Positions 1 to 5,081 of a DNA stretch of 5,081 nt are shown here, piece by piece (within the stretch, counting starts at the first letter, position 1; each line of letters begins with the position of its first letter). This DNA is from Pseudomonadota bacterium (lineage in GTDB: Bacteria > Pseudomonadota > Gammaproteobacteria > Burkholderiales > Thiobacillaceae): NCBI GenBank assembly GCA_021847385.1, contig JAJZTV010000159.1:1-5081 (forward strand), in the 5' to 3' direction. The translations under genes were made by a program, and so were the position numbers. The notes beneath the pieces are model-generated. The model did no database searches. It was not told the DNA's origin and saw only the letters and a program-made list of their open reading frames with translations.

Positions 1-266
1 GGGTTGCCGGTCAGGCCGTCGAGATAGACCACCAGCGCCTCCGGCCAGGCCGCGTGAATCTGCGTGGCATCCGCCATGCTCTTGCCGTTGCTGTCCCGGC
101 CGTGAAAGGCCAGCACCAAGGGCACCGGCCCCGTGGTGGCAGTGGTGGGCAGGCAGACATAACCCGAGCGCGCCGTGTCCTGCACGGAGATCGTTTTCTG
201 AAGGCAGTCCGCGTAAACGCTGCCGGCGAAAAGAAACAGGGACAAACAATAGGCGGCTAATTTCAT
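1..266 (-). CDS. Secreted esterase, PHB depolymerase/feruloyl esterase (LpqC-like) family, N-terminal part only
   Basis: The first 88 residues of a minus-strand gene are present; the rest lies beyond the left window edge. Residues 1-19 form a signal peptide: Lys2, a hydrophobic core, then Val-Tyr-Ala, with likely cleavage before Asp20, so the product should be exported. After it come two cysteines (21 and 38) that could form a disulfide, then a strand Pro-Leu-Val-Leu-Ala-Phe leading into His55-Gly56, the usual oxyanion-hole region of these alpha/beta hydrolases, and a Val-Val-Tyr-Leu-Asp-Gly strand at 79-84, matching the family's VVYPDG-type segment. The catalytic Ser (GxSxG), Asp and His would lie outside the window, so activity cannot be judged. 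Family members cleave esters such as polyhydroxyalkanoate oligomers or feruloyl esters; the substrate here is unknown. A weak promoter-like pair (TTGCCC at 334-329, TAGCAT at 310-305, 18-bp spacer) lies upstream. No strong Shine-Dalgarno is seen. Composition is GC-rich, like the core genes. Confidence 0.72.
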   Translation of the reverse strand, partial: MKLAAYCLSLFLFAGSVYADCLQKTISVQDTARSGYVCLPTTATTGPVPLVLAFHGRDSNGKSMADATQIHAAWPEALVVYLDGLTGN

Positions 267-355
267 TTTTTCTGTCGTCGAAGGTGGGTATGCTCCCAAG
301 CGCCATGCTAACCGCACGGTTGCTGCGCGGGCAATGCGCGTGGCTGGCCTCTCGG

Positions 356-658
356 TTAAACGGTCAAGGGCGGGTTGCGATAGCCGCGCTCGATGCGCGC
401 CACTTCAACCGAGTAGGACACATACCAGCGCTCGCGGCCGAGCTGCTGCGCCCGCTGGTGCTCCGGGTGCGCCTTCCAGGCCTGGATGCTGGCCGCGTCC
501 GGCCAGTAGGAGAGCGAGACCTCGTTGTTGCCCTCGGTTACCGAGTGGAACTCGATGCAGCCGAATTCGTTCAGCGCCAGCTCGCGCATGCGGGCGGCGG
601 TTTGGTGGTATTCGGCGTCTAGGTTACGGATCGTGGCGCGGAAGATGACGAGGTACAT
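356..658 (-). CDS. Antibiotic biosynthesis monooxygenase (ABM) domain protein
   Basis: This is a 100-aa single-domain protein of the ferredoxin-like alpha+beta ABM fold (PF03992 type). The pattern is an opening strand MYLVIFRATI, a helix with the Glu16–Met24 region, a Gly33-Cys34-Ile35 turn into a strand, the strand Glu46-Val-Ser-Leu-Ser-Tyr-Trp, then the hallmark helix Ile58-Gln-Ala-Trp-Lys-Ala-His-Pro-Glu-His and a last strand at 79-90. Proteins of this kind are small dimers that may oxidise aromatic substrates without a cofactor, bind or degrade heme, or have no known substrate; E. coli YqjZ is similar in size. The reading frame extends upstream to Met codons at 688 and 733. I chose 658 because domain homology begins exactly there and the upstream residues look like untranslated leader. 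No clear Shine-Dalgarno precedes any of the three. The gene is GC-rich and lies about 90 bp upstream of the esterase, so co-transcription is possible but not shown. Confidence 0.75.
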   Translation of the reverse strand: MYLVIFRATIRNLDAEYHQTAARMRELALNEFGCIEFHSVTEGNNEVSLSYWPDAASIQAWKAHPEHQRAQQLGRERWYVSYSVEVARIERGYRNPPLTV

Positions 659-758
659 GGTTGAGTGGTCATCTGTGAAGTGGGACATAACATTCTGGTT
701 GAGGCATATGTGGCTGTGGCGCCGCCCTGGCATCCATTACTACAAGATACTAGGGGCT

Positions 759-1316
759 TTAGTCACCACCATCTCTCGGTGGTTCAGGTAACTTTTCTTT
801 CAGATCGCTTAGAAAATTTGGATTTACGTTGGCCATGTACTTTTGTGCCAAGTGAATGTGTCTCCAAGACGATGAATAGTCGCCAGCTGCGAAGTAGTAC
901 AGTGCAATGTTGACGTGAGCATCACCGTTCTTGGAGTCGATGTCGAGCGCCTTCTTTAGGTTAGGAAATGCCTCCTTTGGTTTGCCGGAATAGAGAAGGG
1001 CCAGTCCCAAATTGCTGTATGAGTGAGAAAACGTGGGATCTTTCTCGATGCTCTTGCGATAGTTCTGAATTGCATGATCGAGTTTATTCTGAACGCTGTA
1101 AACATAGGCGATGCCAAAGTAAGCTGGCGCAAAATCGGGGTCGAGGATCAGAGCTTGATTGAACCGTTTAAGCGCGGTATCCATATCGCCCTTGTTGAAG
1201 TAGCTCCATCCCAATTCGACAGCGCCCTTCGCATAGGGACTCACATCCTGGGCAGCTGCCGGATAAGTACATAGCATTGCAATTGCAAGAACCAGGATTC
1301 GTATAGGCCTAAGCAT
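759..1316 (-). CDS. Secreted tetratricopeptide-repeat (TPR) protein
   Basis: The product is 185 aa. Residues 1-22 are a signal peptide (Arg3, Arg6, hydrophobic 7-15, ending Pro-Ala-Ala-Ala before Gln23). Cys16 has no lipobox around it, so the protein is probably periplasmic rather than lipidated. The rest is almost entirely TPR: units at about 27-60, 61-94, 95-128 and a degenerate fourth at 129-162. Each shows the Trp/Tyr or Leu-Gly-Tyr pattern, Ala at position 20 and a closing Asp-Pro (Asp59-Pro60, Asp93-Pro94). The tail is charged and proline-rich (176-185). TPRs are protein-binding scaffolds; no catalytic domain is fused, so the role is likely adaptor-like and the partner is unknown. I preferred the start at 1316 over the in-frame ATG at 1364: it places the signal peptide at the N-terminus and has an AAGAG Shine-Dalgarno-like stretch a few bases upstream. 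It lies 57 bp downstream of the DUF2238 gene and shares its low GC content. Confidence 0.85.
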   Translation of the reverse strand: MLRPIRILVLAIAMLCTYPAAAQDVSPYAKGAVELGWSYFNKGDMDTALKRFNQALILDPDFAPAYFGIAYVYSVQNKLDHAIQNYRKSIEKDPTFSHSYSNLGLALLYSGKPKEAFPNLKKALDIDSKNGDAHVNIALYYFAAGDYSSSWRHIHLAQKYMANVNPNFLSDLKEKLPEPPRDGGD

Positions 1317-1342
1317 GAAGACTCTTAACGTGTGAGAAACGC

Positions 1343-1359
1343 TGCCGCCAAGAGCGGCA
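1343..1359. repeat. Short perfect hairpin between the DUF2238 and TPR genes
   Basis: TGCCGC and GCGGCA form a perfect 6-bp stem with a 5-base loop in the 57-bp gap between the DUF2238 stop and the TPR start. On the minus strand it is followed by GCG and a short TTT, so it could be a weak intrinsic terminator or attenuating structure between the two genes. The U-run is too short for confidence. It ends about 26 bases before the TPR start codon. Confidence 0.35.
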
Positions 1360-1373
1360 CCCATTGAACAATG

Positions 1374-2006
1374 TCAGGTCGCACGGTCTATCGCATGGAG
1401 TTTCTGTATCTGACGGTCATGCCAACGGGAAAATAAAATGATAGTCGTGGAGCCACCAATGAATGCAAGGAACATGTCGGATTGTGTATCCCATGGATCG
1501 CCCTGGGTTCCCAGAAACTCGTCAGCGCCCTGACCAAGGGCAAGTGCAGAAGCCCATTCGAGCAGTTCGTAGGCGGCGCTGATGGCCAAGACAATGCTGA
1601 GCACAAGAAATATCAGCATATTTCCGCGCTGGATGAAGTTGCCACGGATCAATATCTCGCGTGCAGCCATGGCGGGGACTAGTCCTTGAAAAAAATGCCC
1701 GATCTTGTCATAGGGATTGCGGCTCAAGTCTAAGATATCAGCAAGAAAGAAGCCGAGTGGAACGCGCGCATATGTGTAAGCGCCACCTACCATAAGTATC
1801 AATGCGTGGGCAAAGATGAGACTGTAAAGAAGGGTAGTAAGCGGAAAGCGGTGGTGGGTTGCATAGAGAAACGGTAATAGGAGGATGATTGGAAACACTT
1901 CCAAGGCCCATGTGGTTCTATCAAACGGATGCGCGCCGGAAACGGCGAGAAGCCCAATGAGAATAGCGGCTCCAATCAGCAGATTTTGTTTACGAGGCGT
2001 TGGCAT
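1374..2006 (-). CDS. yjdF: YjdF/DUF2238 family inner-membrane protein
   Basis: This 210-aa integral membrane protein has the length of E. coli YjdF. Hydrophobic segments lie at about 8-24, 32-49, 56-76, 104-115, 131-148 and 178-194. Family hallmarks are all visible: Gly74-Gly-x-Tyr-Thr-Tyr-Ala-Arg-x-Pro; Arg96-Asn-Pro-Tyr-Asp-Lys-Ile-Gly-His-Phe-Phe-Gln-Gly; Ala-Tyr146-Glu-Leu-Leu-Glu-Trp; and Gly166-Thr-Gln-Gly-Asp-Pro-Trp-Asp-Thr-Gln-Ser-Asp-Met. The conserved His, Asp, Glu and Gln near the membrane could be a metal or catalytic site, but that is inference and the family's biochemical function is not established. The symbol reflects family membership; this is not the unrelated Bacillus yjdF linked to a riboswitch. 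The start at 2006 has only a weak AGG about 8 bases upstream. The gene is followed after 57 bp by the TPR gene on the same strand, so the two may form a transcription unit. GC content is about 50% in a sampled line. Confidence 0.87.
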   Translation of the reverse strand: MPTPRKQNLLIGAAILIGLLAVSGAHPFDRTTWALEVFPIILLLPFLYATHHRFPLTTLLYSLIFAHALILMVGGAYTYARVPLGFFLADILDLSRNPYDKIGHFFQGLVPAMAAREILIRGNFIQRGNMLIFLVLSIVLAISAAYELLEWASALALGQGADEFLGTQGDPWDTQSDMFLAFIGGSTTIILFSRWHDRQIQKLHAIDRAT

Positions 2007-2037
2007 GGCTGCAACCTAAAGTTGAAGGTAAGGGGTT

Positions 2038-2068
2038 GGCCGGCAGCTATTGAAGTCGGCTGTTGGCC
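2038..2068. repeat. Imperfect inverted repeat in the leader of the DUF2238 gene
   Basis: The arms 2038-2047 (GGCCGGCAGC) and 2059-2068 (GCTGTTGGCC) pair over ten positions. In plus-strand RNA, two of these pairs are G·U. In minus-strand RNA, the strand that would be transcribed with DUF2238, the same two positions are A·C mismatches. The loop is 11 bases. There is no T-run, so it is not a typical terminator. It could be a leader structure or operator-like palindrome, or chance. Confidence 0.3.
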
Positions 2069-2088
2069 AGCTTGGCTTGATAGGGATA

Positions 2089-2323
2089 CTAGGCAGGTAG
2101 CGCGCCATAGATCTGAAGTGCCGAGCCCAAAGCAAGCAATAAAAAGCCGAACATTTGCTGCCTGAATTGCCCATGGATTTCATGCGCCAAATCGTCAATT
2201 GCGGCAGCAAAGTTGCCGTAGGTGATATTGGACTTATATTTCGCGAGCTTGCCATACAAGATAGCCTGCACCAAGGACTTGGAGCACGATGCCAAATAAC
2301 GTTGCGATGAAGTGGTAGTTCAT
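2089..2323 (-). pseudogene. Frameshifted gene for a small two-helix membrane protein
   Basis: Two minus-strand frames read as the halves of one protein. The first starts with ATG at 2323 (MNYHFIATLF...), gives a clean hydrophobic helix over residues 5-24, continues Val-Trp-Gln-Ala-Arg-Glu-Ile and stops at 2234. One base further on, the other frame takes over with Lys-Tyr-Lys-Ser-Asn-Ile-Thr-Tyr-Gly-Asn-Phe. It runs through an amphipathic stretch (Ala-Ile-Asp-Asp-Leu-Ala-His-Glu-Ile) and Gln-Phe-Arg-Gln-Gln-Met into a second helix (Gly-Phe-Leu-Leu-Leu-Ala-Leu-Gly-Ser-Ala-Leu-Gln-Ile-Tyr-Gly-Ala-Leu), stopping at 2089. Skipping one base near 2236-2250 restores a protein of about 77 aa with two membrane segments around a short charged loop. 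The product is unidentified; small membrane proteins with an FxxQxxGFxLLxxGxxLQ C-terminus occur in other proteobacteria, as far as I recall. Alternatives are a sequencing or assembly error, programmed +1 shifting, or only the downstream half being expressed from the ATG at 2295. Confidence 0.6.
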
Positions 2324-2509
2324 TTCAGCCAAGCGTTAATTTGACACCAATAAAATATCTAAAATTTTTTGGCCCCACGCTGTCGGCGACTGGGTGTCTA
2401 TCGCTCTTTCGCCTATCATTGCGCTCTCCCTTCCATTGGTTTTGTCGTTATCGGTTTTCAGCGTGCATTTAATGCCCCCTTTCCCTCTTTGGCAATCCCC
2501 GCCCGCGTC
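2324..2509. other. AT-rich intergenic region between divergent genes
   Basis: This 186-bp stretch separates the small frameshifted gene (minus) from lipB (plus) and should hold promoters for both directions. It contains an A/T tract at 2351-2370 and a perfect TTGACA at 2341-2346 on the plus strand, but no matching -10 box at 16-18 bp (the sequence there is essentially T-rich). No ybeD-like reading frame is seen, although ybeD often precedes lipB. I could not find an RNA gene here. Confidence 0.5.
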
Positions 2510-3127
2510 ATGAGCCAGCCGATCACGATCAAACGCCTGGGCCATGCCGACTACGAGCCGACCTGGCGGGCGATGCAGGTCTTCACCGCGCAGCGCACGG
2601 CCGATACCGCGGACGAGCTCTGGCTGGTCGAGCACCCGCCGGTGTTCACCCTGGGCCAGGCCGGCCGGCGCGAGCACCTGCTGCGCGATGTCGGCGTGCC
2701 CATCGTGGCCATCGACCGCGGCGGCCAGGTGACCTATCACGGGCCGGGCCAGGTGGTGGTGTACCTGCTGATCGACCTCAAGCGGCGAGGCATCGGGGTG
2801 AAGGAGCTGGTGCGGCGCATGGAGCAGGCGGTGATCGACTTGTTGGCCGAGTTCGACATTCGCGCCGAGCGCCTGGCCGGGGCGCCGGGGGTGTATGTGA
2901 ACGGCGCGAAGATCGGCGCGCTGGGCCTGCGGATCAAGGGCGGTTGTTCCTATCACGGTCTAGCGCTGAACGTGGCCATGGACCTGGCGCCGTTCTCGGC
3001 GATCAACCCATGCGGTTATGAAGGCATGGCGGTGACGCAGTTGCGGGATTTGGGGGTGGAGTTGTCTTGGGGTGAGGTGGGGGAACGTCTTCTTGTTCAG
3101 TTGCAGGGGCAGATGGCTGGCGACTGA
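2510..3127 (+). CDS. lipB: Octanoyl-[acyl-carrier-protein]:protein N-octanoyltransferase (LipB)
   Basis: LipB is a cytosolic enzyme that moves the octanoyl group from octanoyl-ACP onto a lysine of lipoyl domains (pyruvate and 2-oxoglutarate dehydrogenases, glycine cleavage H protein), the first step of endogenous lipoate assembly; LipA then inserts sulfur. The 205-aa length is typical. The signature Arg70-Gly-Gly-Gln-Val-Thr-Tyr-His77-Gly-Pro-Gly-Gln81 is intact. Catalytic Lys134 (in Ala-Lys-Ile-Gly-Ala-Leu-Gly-Leu-Arg) and Cys168 (Ile-Asn-Pro-Cys-Gly-Tyr), the acyl-thioester residue, are both present. Glu-His-Pro-Pro-Val-Phe-Thr-Leu-Gly at 41-49 is also family-typical. The frame is open upstream to 2369, but those residues are not LipB-like and come from AT-rich DNA, so the ATG at 2510 is the start; its Shine-Dalgarno is poor. 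The usual neighbours ybeD and lipA are absent here. The gene converges on xerC. Confidence 0.95.
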   Translation: MSQPITIKRLGHADYEPTWRAMQVFTAQRTADTADELWLVEHPPVFTLGQAGRREHLLRDVGVPIVAIDRGGQVTYHGPGQVVVYLLIDLKRRGIGVKELVRRMEQAVIDLLAEFDIRAERLAGAPGVYVNGAKIGALGLRIKGGCSYHGLALNVAMDLAPFSAINPCGYEGMAVTQLRDLGVELSWGEVGERLLVQLQGQMAGD

Positions 3128-3212
3128 GGTTTTGGGTGTGCGGGAGGCCCCGGCCGTAGGCCTGCCGTGCACAAATGTCGTGCTAATTCCTAAGGCCGTA
3201 GCGCACTTCTGG

Positions 3213-3232
3213 ATTCCCGCCTTCGCGGGAAT
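3213..3232. repeat. dRS3-like/REP-type inverted repeat between lipB and xerC
   Basis: A perfect 8-bp stem (ATTCCCGC / GCGGGAAT) with a 4-base CTTC loop lies in the gap between the two convergent stop codons, 7 bp from the xerC stop. It fits exactly the 20-bp form ATTCCC-N8-GGGAAT known from Neisseria as dRS3, and the flanks TGG (before) and GACG (after) match the longer form widely dispersed in betaproteobacteria. On the plus strand a T-rich run follows at 3241-3248, inside the xerC end, so it may also help end lipB transcription. Copy number elsewhere in the genome cannot be seen from this window. Confidence 0.8.
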
Positions 3233-3239
3233 GACGATC

Positions 3240-4127
3240 CTATTTTTTCTTGGCCCGCGGGTGCGCCTGGTCGTACACCTTCGCCAAGTGCTGGAAATCC
3301 AAATGCGTATACACCTGCGTCGTCGACAGGCTGGCATGGCCCAGCATCTCCTGCACCGCGCGCAGATCGCCGGACGATTGCAGCACGTGCGAGGCGAAGG
3401 AGTGGCGCAGGGCGTGCGGGTGCACGCGCTGGTTGACGCCGTGCAGCACGGCCAGGCGCTTGAGCCGCTGGCCGACCACGCCGGTCGAGATGCGTTCGCC
3501 GCGCGCGCCGACGAACAGGGCCGGGGTGTCTTTGGCGAGGCCTTTCCGTTGCGGCAGCCAGGCGCGCACGGCGGCCAGCGCCTGCTGGCCGACCGGCACG
3601 ATGCGGTCTTTCGAGCCCTTGCCGCGCACGCGCACCTCGCCGCTGTCGAGGTCGAGGCTGCCAAGATCGAGGCCGACCAGTTCGGACAGGCGCAGGCCGG
3701 AGGAATACATCAGTTCGAACATGGCGTGGTCGCGCAGCGCGAGCGGATCGCCGTCGGTGCCGTTGAGCAGTTGCGCCATCTCGTCCGGCGACAGTGCGTT
3801 GGGCAGGCGCTTCTCGCCCTTGGGCGGGCGCAGGCCGACGCAGGGATTGGCGCTCACTTGATTGTCGCGGGCGAGGAACAGGTAGAAATTGCGCCAGGCC
3901 GACAGCGTGCGGGCCAGACTCTTCGGGGCCTGGCCGCGCGCATGCAGCGTGGCCAGAAAGCGGCGGATGTCGTGGCTGTTGAGTTGCTCGGGTGCGCGGC
4001 CGCCGGCCAGTTCGGCCAGCCGGGCGAGGTCGCGTTGGTAGAGGTCGAGGGTGCGCGGGCTGTAGTGGCGGGCTTCGAGGCGCGTCAGGAAATCGGCGAT
4101 GGATTTGCTGAACGCGTCGTCGGCCAT
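3240..4127 (-). CDS. xerC: Site-specific tyrosine recombinase XerC
   Basis: XerC, with XerD, cuts and rejoins DNA at the dif site to resolve chromosome dimers at division. The 295-aa length fits (about 298 in E. coli). Residues 5-90 form the N-terminal SAM-like core-binding domain; the catalytic domain follows from about 110. All six active-site residues are visible: Arg146 (Ser-Gly-Leu-Arg-Leu-Ser-Glu), Lys170 (Gly-Lys-Gly-Ser-Lys), His238 and Arg241 (His-Ala-Leu-Arg), His264 (Leu-Gly-His) and nucleophile Tyr273 (Val-Tyr-Thr-His). These are the E. coli positions shifted by two. XerC rather than XerD is favoured by the gene order after dapF and DUF484. The frame stays open to 4430, but that part overlaps DUF484; the ATG at 4127 shares one base with the DUF484 stop (TAATG), which suggests translational coupling. 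The protein ends Arg-Ala-Lys-Lys-Lys. There is no sign of a damaged or phage-derived copy. Confidence 0.95.
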   Translation of the reverse strand: MADDAFSKSIADFLTRLEARHYSPRTLDLYQRDLARLAELAGGRAPEQLNSHDIRRFLATLHARGQAPKSLARTLSAWRNFYLFLARDNQVSANPCVGLRPPKGEKRLPNALSPDEMAQLLNGTDGDPLALRDHAMFELMYSSGLRLSELVGLDLGSLDLDSGEVRVRGKGSKDRIVPVGQQALAAVRAWLPQRKGLAKDTPALFVGARGERISTGVVGQRLKRLAVLHGVNQRVHPHALRHSFASHVLQSSGDLRAVQEMLGHASLSTTQVYTHLDFQHLAKVYDQAHPRAKKK

Positions 4128-4777
4128 TAGACGAAGCGCGACAACGAGGCGGCGGTCAGCTCCGACAGCCACTTCAAATACAGCGTACCCATCTCCGGGT
4201 AGAAGCGGCGCGGGTCTTCCGAGGCGAGCAGCAACATGCCCTTCATGTTCGTTTCCTTCAGCGGGGCCAGGGCGAACGACTGCTGATGGGCGCCGGCCTC
4301 GCCCAGCCAGGCGCGGGCCTCGTCCGGCACGGTGTGGCCGCATTGCGGGCTGGTCAGGCTCTCGGTCAGCACGCGGATGTCTTCGCTGACCGGCTTGAAC
4401 TCGGGCATGTCCAGGGTATGGTCGCCCCACAGCCGCACCGTGACGTGCGGCACCGCGAAGCTCTCGCCCAGGTTGAGATACAAGGCCTGCAAGGCCGACT
4501 CCAGATCGCGCGCGCGCATCAGGCCGAGCGACAGCTTGTGCAGCTTTTCGCCGATGGCGTCGTTTTCCTCGGCGAACTGGATGAAGTCGCGCAGCTTGCC
4601 TTCCAGGCTGCGGGCCTTGTCGCGCAGCATCATGACTTGGCGCTCGCCGATGGAGATGGCCTGGCCGCTGTGCGGGTGCGGCACGTTGATGTGGTTGAGC
4701 AGGTCGACGTACTGCGAGAAGAATTCGGGGTTGTCCTGCAGGAATTGCGCGACTTGGTCGTGGGTCAGTTGGGTCAT
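4127..4777 (-). CDS. yigA: DUF484 family protein (YigA-like)
   Basis: This 216-aa protein matches the DUF484 family by sequence and by its conserved place between dapF and xerC, as in E. coli dapF-yigA-xerC. The N-terminal region (about 5-35) has the family pattern of a helix followed by Asn-Pro-Glu-Phe-Phe and a Pro-His-Pro motif. Residues 40-85 are a charged, coiled-coil-like helix, and the rest (about 85-216) resembles a GAF-type sensor domain (strands around Val-Thr-Val-Arg-Leu-Trp and Lys-Gly-Met-Leu-Leu-Leu-Ala-Ser, with Asp-Pro-Arg-Arg-Phe-Tyr-Pro). No signal peptide or membrane segment is seen, so it should be cytosolic. The ligand and function of the family are not established; its steady link to xerC and dapF is the main clue. 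The start at 4777 overlaps the dapF stop by 4 bp (ATGA) and the stop overlaps the xerC start by 1 bp, indicating a coupled operon. Confidence 0.9.
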   Translation of the reverse strand: MTQLTHDQVAQFLQDNPEFFSQYVDLLNHINVPHPHSGQAISIGERQVMMLRDKARSLEGKLRDFIQFAEENDAIGEKLHKLSLGLMRARDLESALQALYLNLGESFAVPHVTVRLWGDHTLDMPEFKPVSEDIRVLTESLTSPQCGHTVPDEARAWLGEAGAHQQSFALAPLKETNMKGMLLLASEDPRRFYPEMGTLYLKWLSELTAASLSRFV

Positions 4778-5081
4778 AGTTCGATTTCGCCTTCGAAAAC
4801 GGTCACGGCCGGGCCGGTCATATAAACGTGGGCGTCGCCACCCGCCCAGCGAATGGTAAGCGTTCCGCCGCGGGTTTGCACTTCCACCGTCGACTCGAGC
4901 AGGCCGCGCTGGATGCCGGCGACCACGGCGGCGCAGGCGCCGGTGCCGCAGGCCAGGGTTTCGCCCGAGCCGCGCTCGAACACGCGCAGCTTGATCGCCC
5001 GGCTGTGCAGCAGTTGCATGAAGCCGACGTTGACCCGCTGCGGGAAGCGCGGGTGGCGTTCGATCTCCGGGCCCCAGGTCG
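4774..5081 (-). CDS. dapF: Diaminopimelate epimerase, C-terminal part
   Basis: The last 102 residues of DapF are present; the N-terminal part, with the first catalytic cysteine, lies beyond the right window edge. DapF converts LL- to meso-diaminopimelate in the cytosol for lysine and peptidoglycan synthesis. Visible hallmarks in order are Glu-Ile-Glu-Arg-His-Pro-Arg-Phe-Pro, Arg-Val-Asn-Val-Gly-Phe-Met, the signature Glu-Arg-Gly-Ser-Gly-Glu-Thr-Leu-Ala-Cys-Gly-Thr-Gly-Ala-Cys-Ala-Ala holding the second catalytic cysteine (the first Cys of this motif), and the closing Met-Thr-Gly-Pro-Ala...Val-Phe-Glu-Gly-Glu-Ile. The frame is open to the edge; the ATG at 5019 is internal (Met of Gly-Phe-Met), not the start. 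The stop at 4774 overlaps the DUF484 start by 4 bp, making dapF the upstream gene of a dapF–DUF484–xerC operon. Confidence 0.95.
   Translation of the reverse strand, partial: TWGPEIERHPRFPQRVNVGFMQLLHSRAIKLRVFERGSGETLACGTGACAAVVAGIQRGLLESTVEVQTRGGTLTIRWAGGDAHVYMTGPAVTVFEGEIEL

Noticed and set aside
306..361. Possible integron attC-like site (TGCTAAC at 306-312 and GTTAAAC at 355-361, TAACCG...CGGTTA pairing)
   Set aside because: The left box breaks the RYYYAAC consensus, the two boxes are not properly complementary, and no similar site follows the TPR or DUF2238 genes, so a cassette array is not supported.
2016..2255. 79-aa minus-strand reading frame overlapping the small membrane protein gene
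   Set aside because: Its Ser/Arg/Pro-rich translation has no membrane helix or family resemblance; the two other frames explain the stretch better.
2341..2365. Perfect TTGACA -35 box as a lipB promoter
   Set aside because: The only good -10-like sequence (TAAAAT at 2360-2365) is 13 bp away, and at 16-18 bp there is only a T-rich run.
2336..2956. 206-aa minus-strand open frame opposite lipB
   Set aside because: It is antisense to a clear lipB, rich in His, Arg and Gln as expected for a GC-rich shadow frame.
3152..3201. Direct repeat of GGCCGTAG (3152-3159 and 3194-3201) between lipB and xerC
   Set aside because: Eight GC-rich bases repeated in a GC-rich gap is easily chance and no element boundary coincides with it.
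3072..4130. 352-aa plus-strand open frame opposite xerC
   Set aside because: XerC on the minus strand has all six catalytic residues; the plus frame is low-complexity Ala/Arg/Gly/Val typical of an antisense shadow.
4286..4859. Plus-strand open frames opposite DUF484 and dapF
   Set aside because: The minus-strand genes are well supported by motifs and gene order; these frames show no family features.

Overview
The window looks like a chromosomal segment from a GC-rich proteobacterium, most likely a betaproteobacterium. The grounds are the dapF–DUF484–xerC gene order, the style of the LipB and XerC proteins, and a 20-bp ATTCCC-N8-GGGAAT hairpin of the kind scattered through betaproteobacterial genomes. 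I cannot name a genus from the sequence alone.

Layout, left to right. Positions 1-266 (minus) hold the N-terminal part of a secreted esterase of the PHB-depolymerase/feruloyl-esterase type, cut by the window edge. Positions 356-658 (minus) hold a 100-aa antibiotic-biosynthesis-monooxygenase (ABM) fold protein. From about 730 to about 2470 the base composition drops (sampled 60-base lines are 38-50% GC, against about 73% in a sampled xerC line). This AT-richer block carries a secreted TPR protein (759-1316), a YjdF/DUF2238 membrane protein (1374-2006) and a small two-helix membrane protein gene that appears broken by a frameshift (2089-2323), all on the minus strand. Then lipB (2510-3127, plus) converges on xerC (3240-4127, minus). 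The 112-bp gap between them contains the dRS3-like hairpin. xerC is the last visible gene of a tightly overlapping minus-strand operon dapF (partial, 4774-5081) – DUF484/yigA (4127-4777) – xerC.

How the genes work together. The right half is housekeeping. DapF makes meso-diaminopimelate for lysine and peptidoglycan. DUF484 is its conserved, poorly understood neighbour. XerC resolves chromosome dimers, and LipB starts lipoate attachment to 2-oxoacid dehydrogenases and the glycine cleavage system. The left half is accessory. The low-GC TPR, DUF2238 and broken small-protein genes look like a later insertion or a block of different ancestry beside lipB, which here lacks its frequent neighbours ybeD and lipA. 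I see no rRNA, tRNA, CRISPR array, transposase or phage gene. I do not see a convincing new multi-gene system. The items most worth a second look are the frameshifted small gene, the low-GC block and the dRS3-type hairpin beside xerC.
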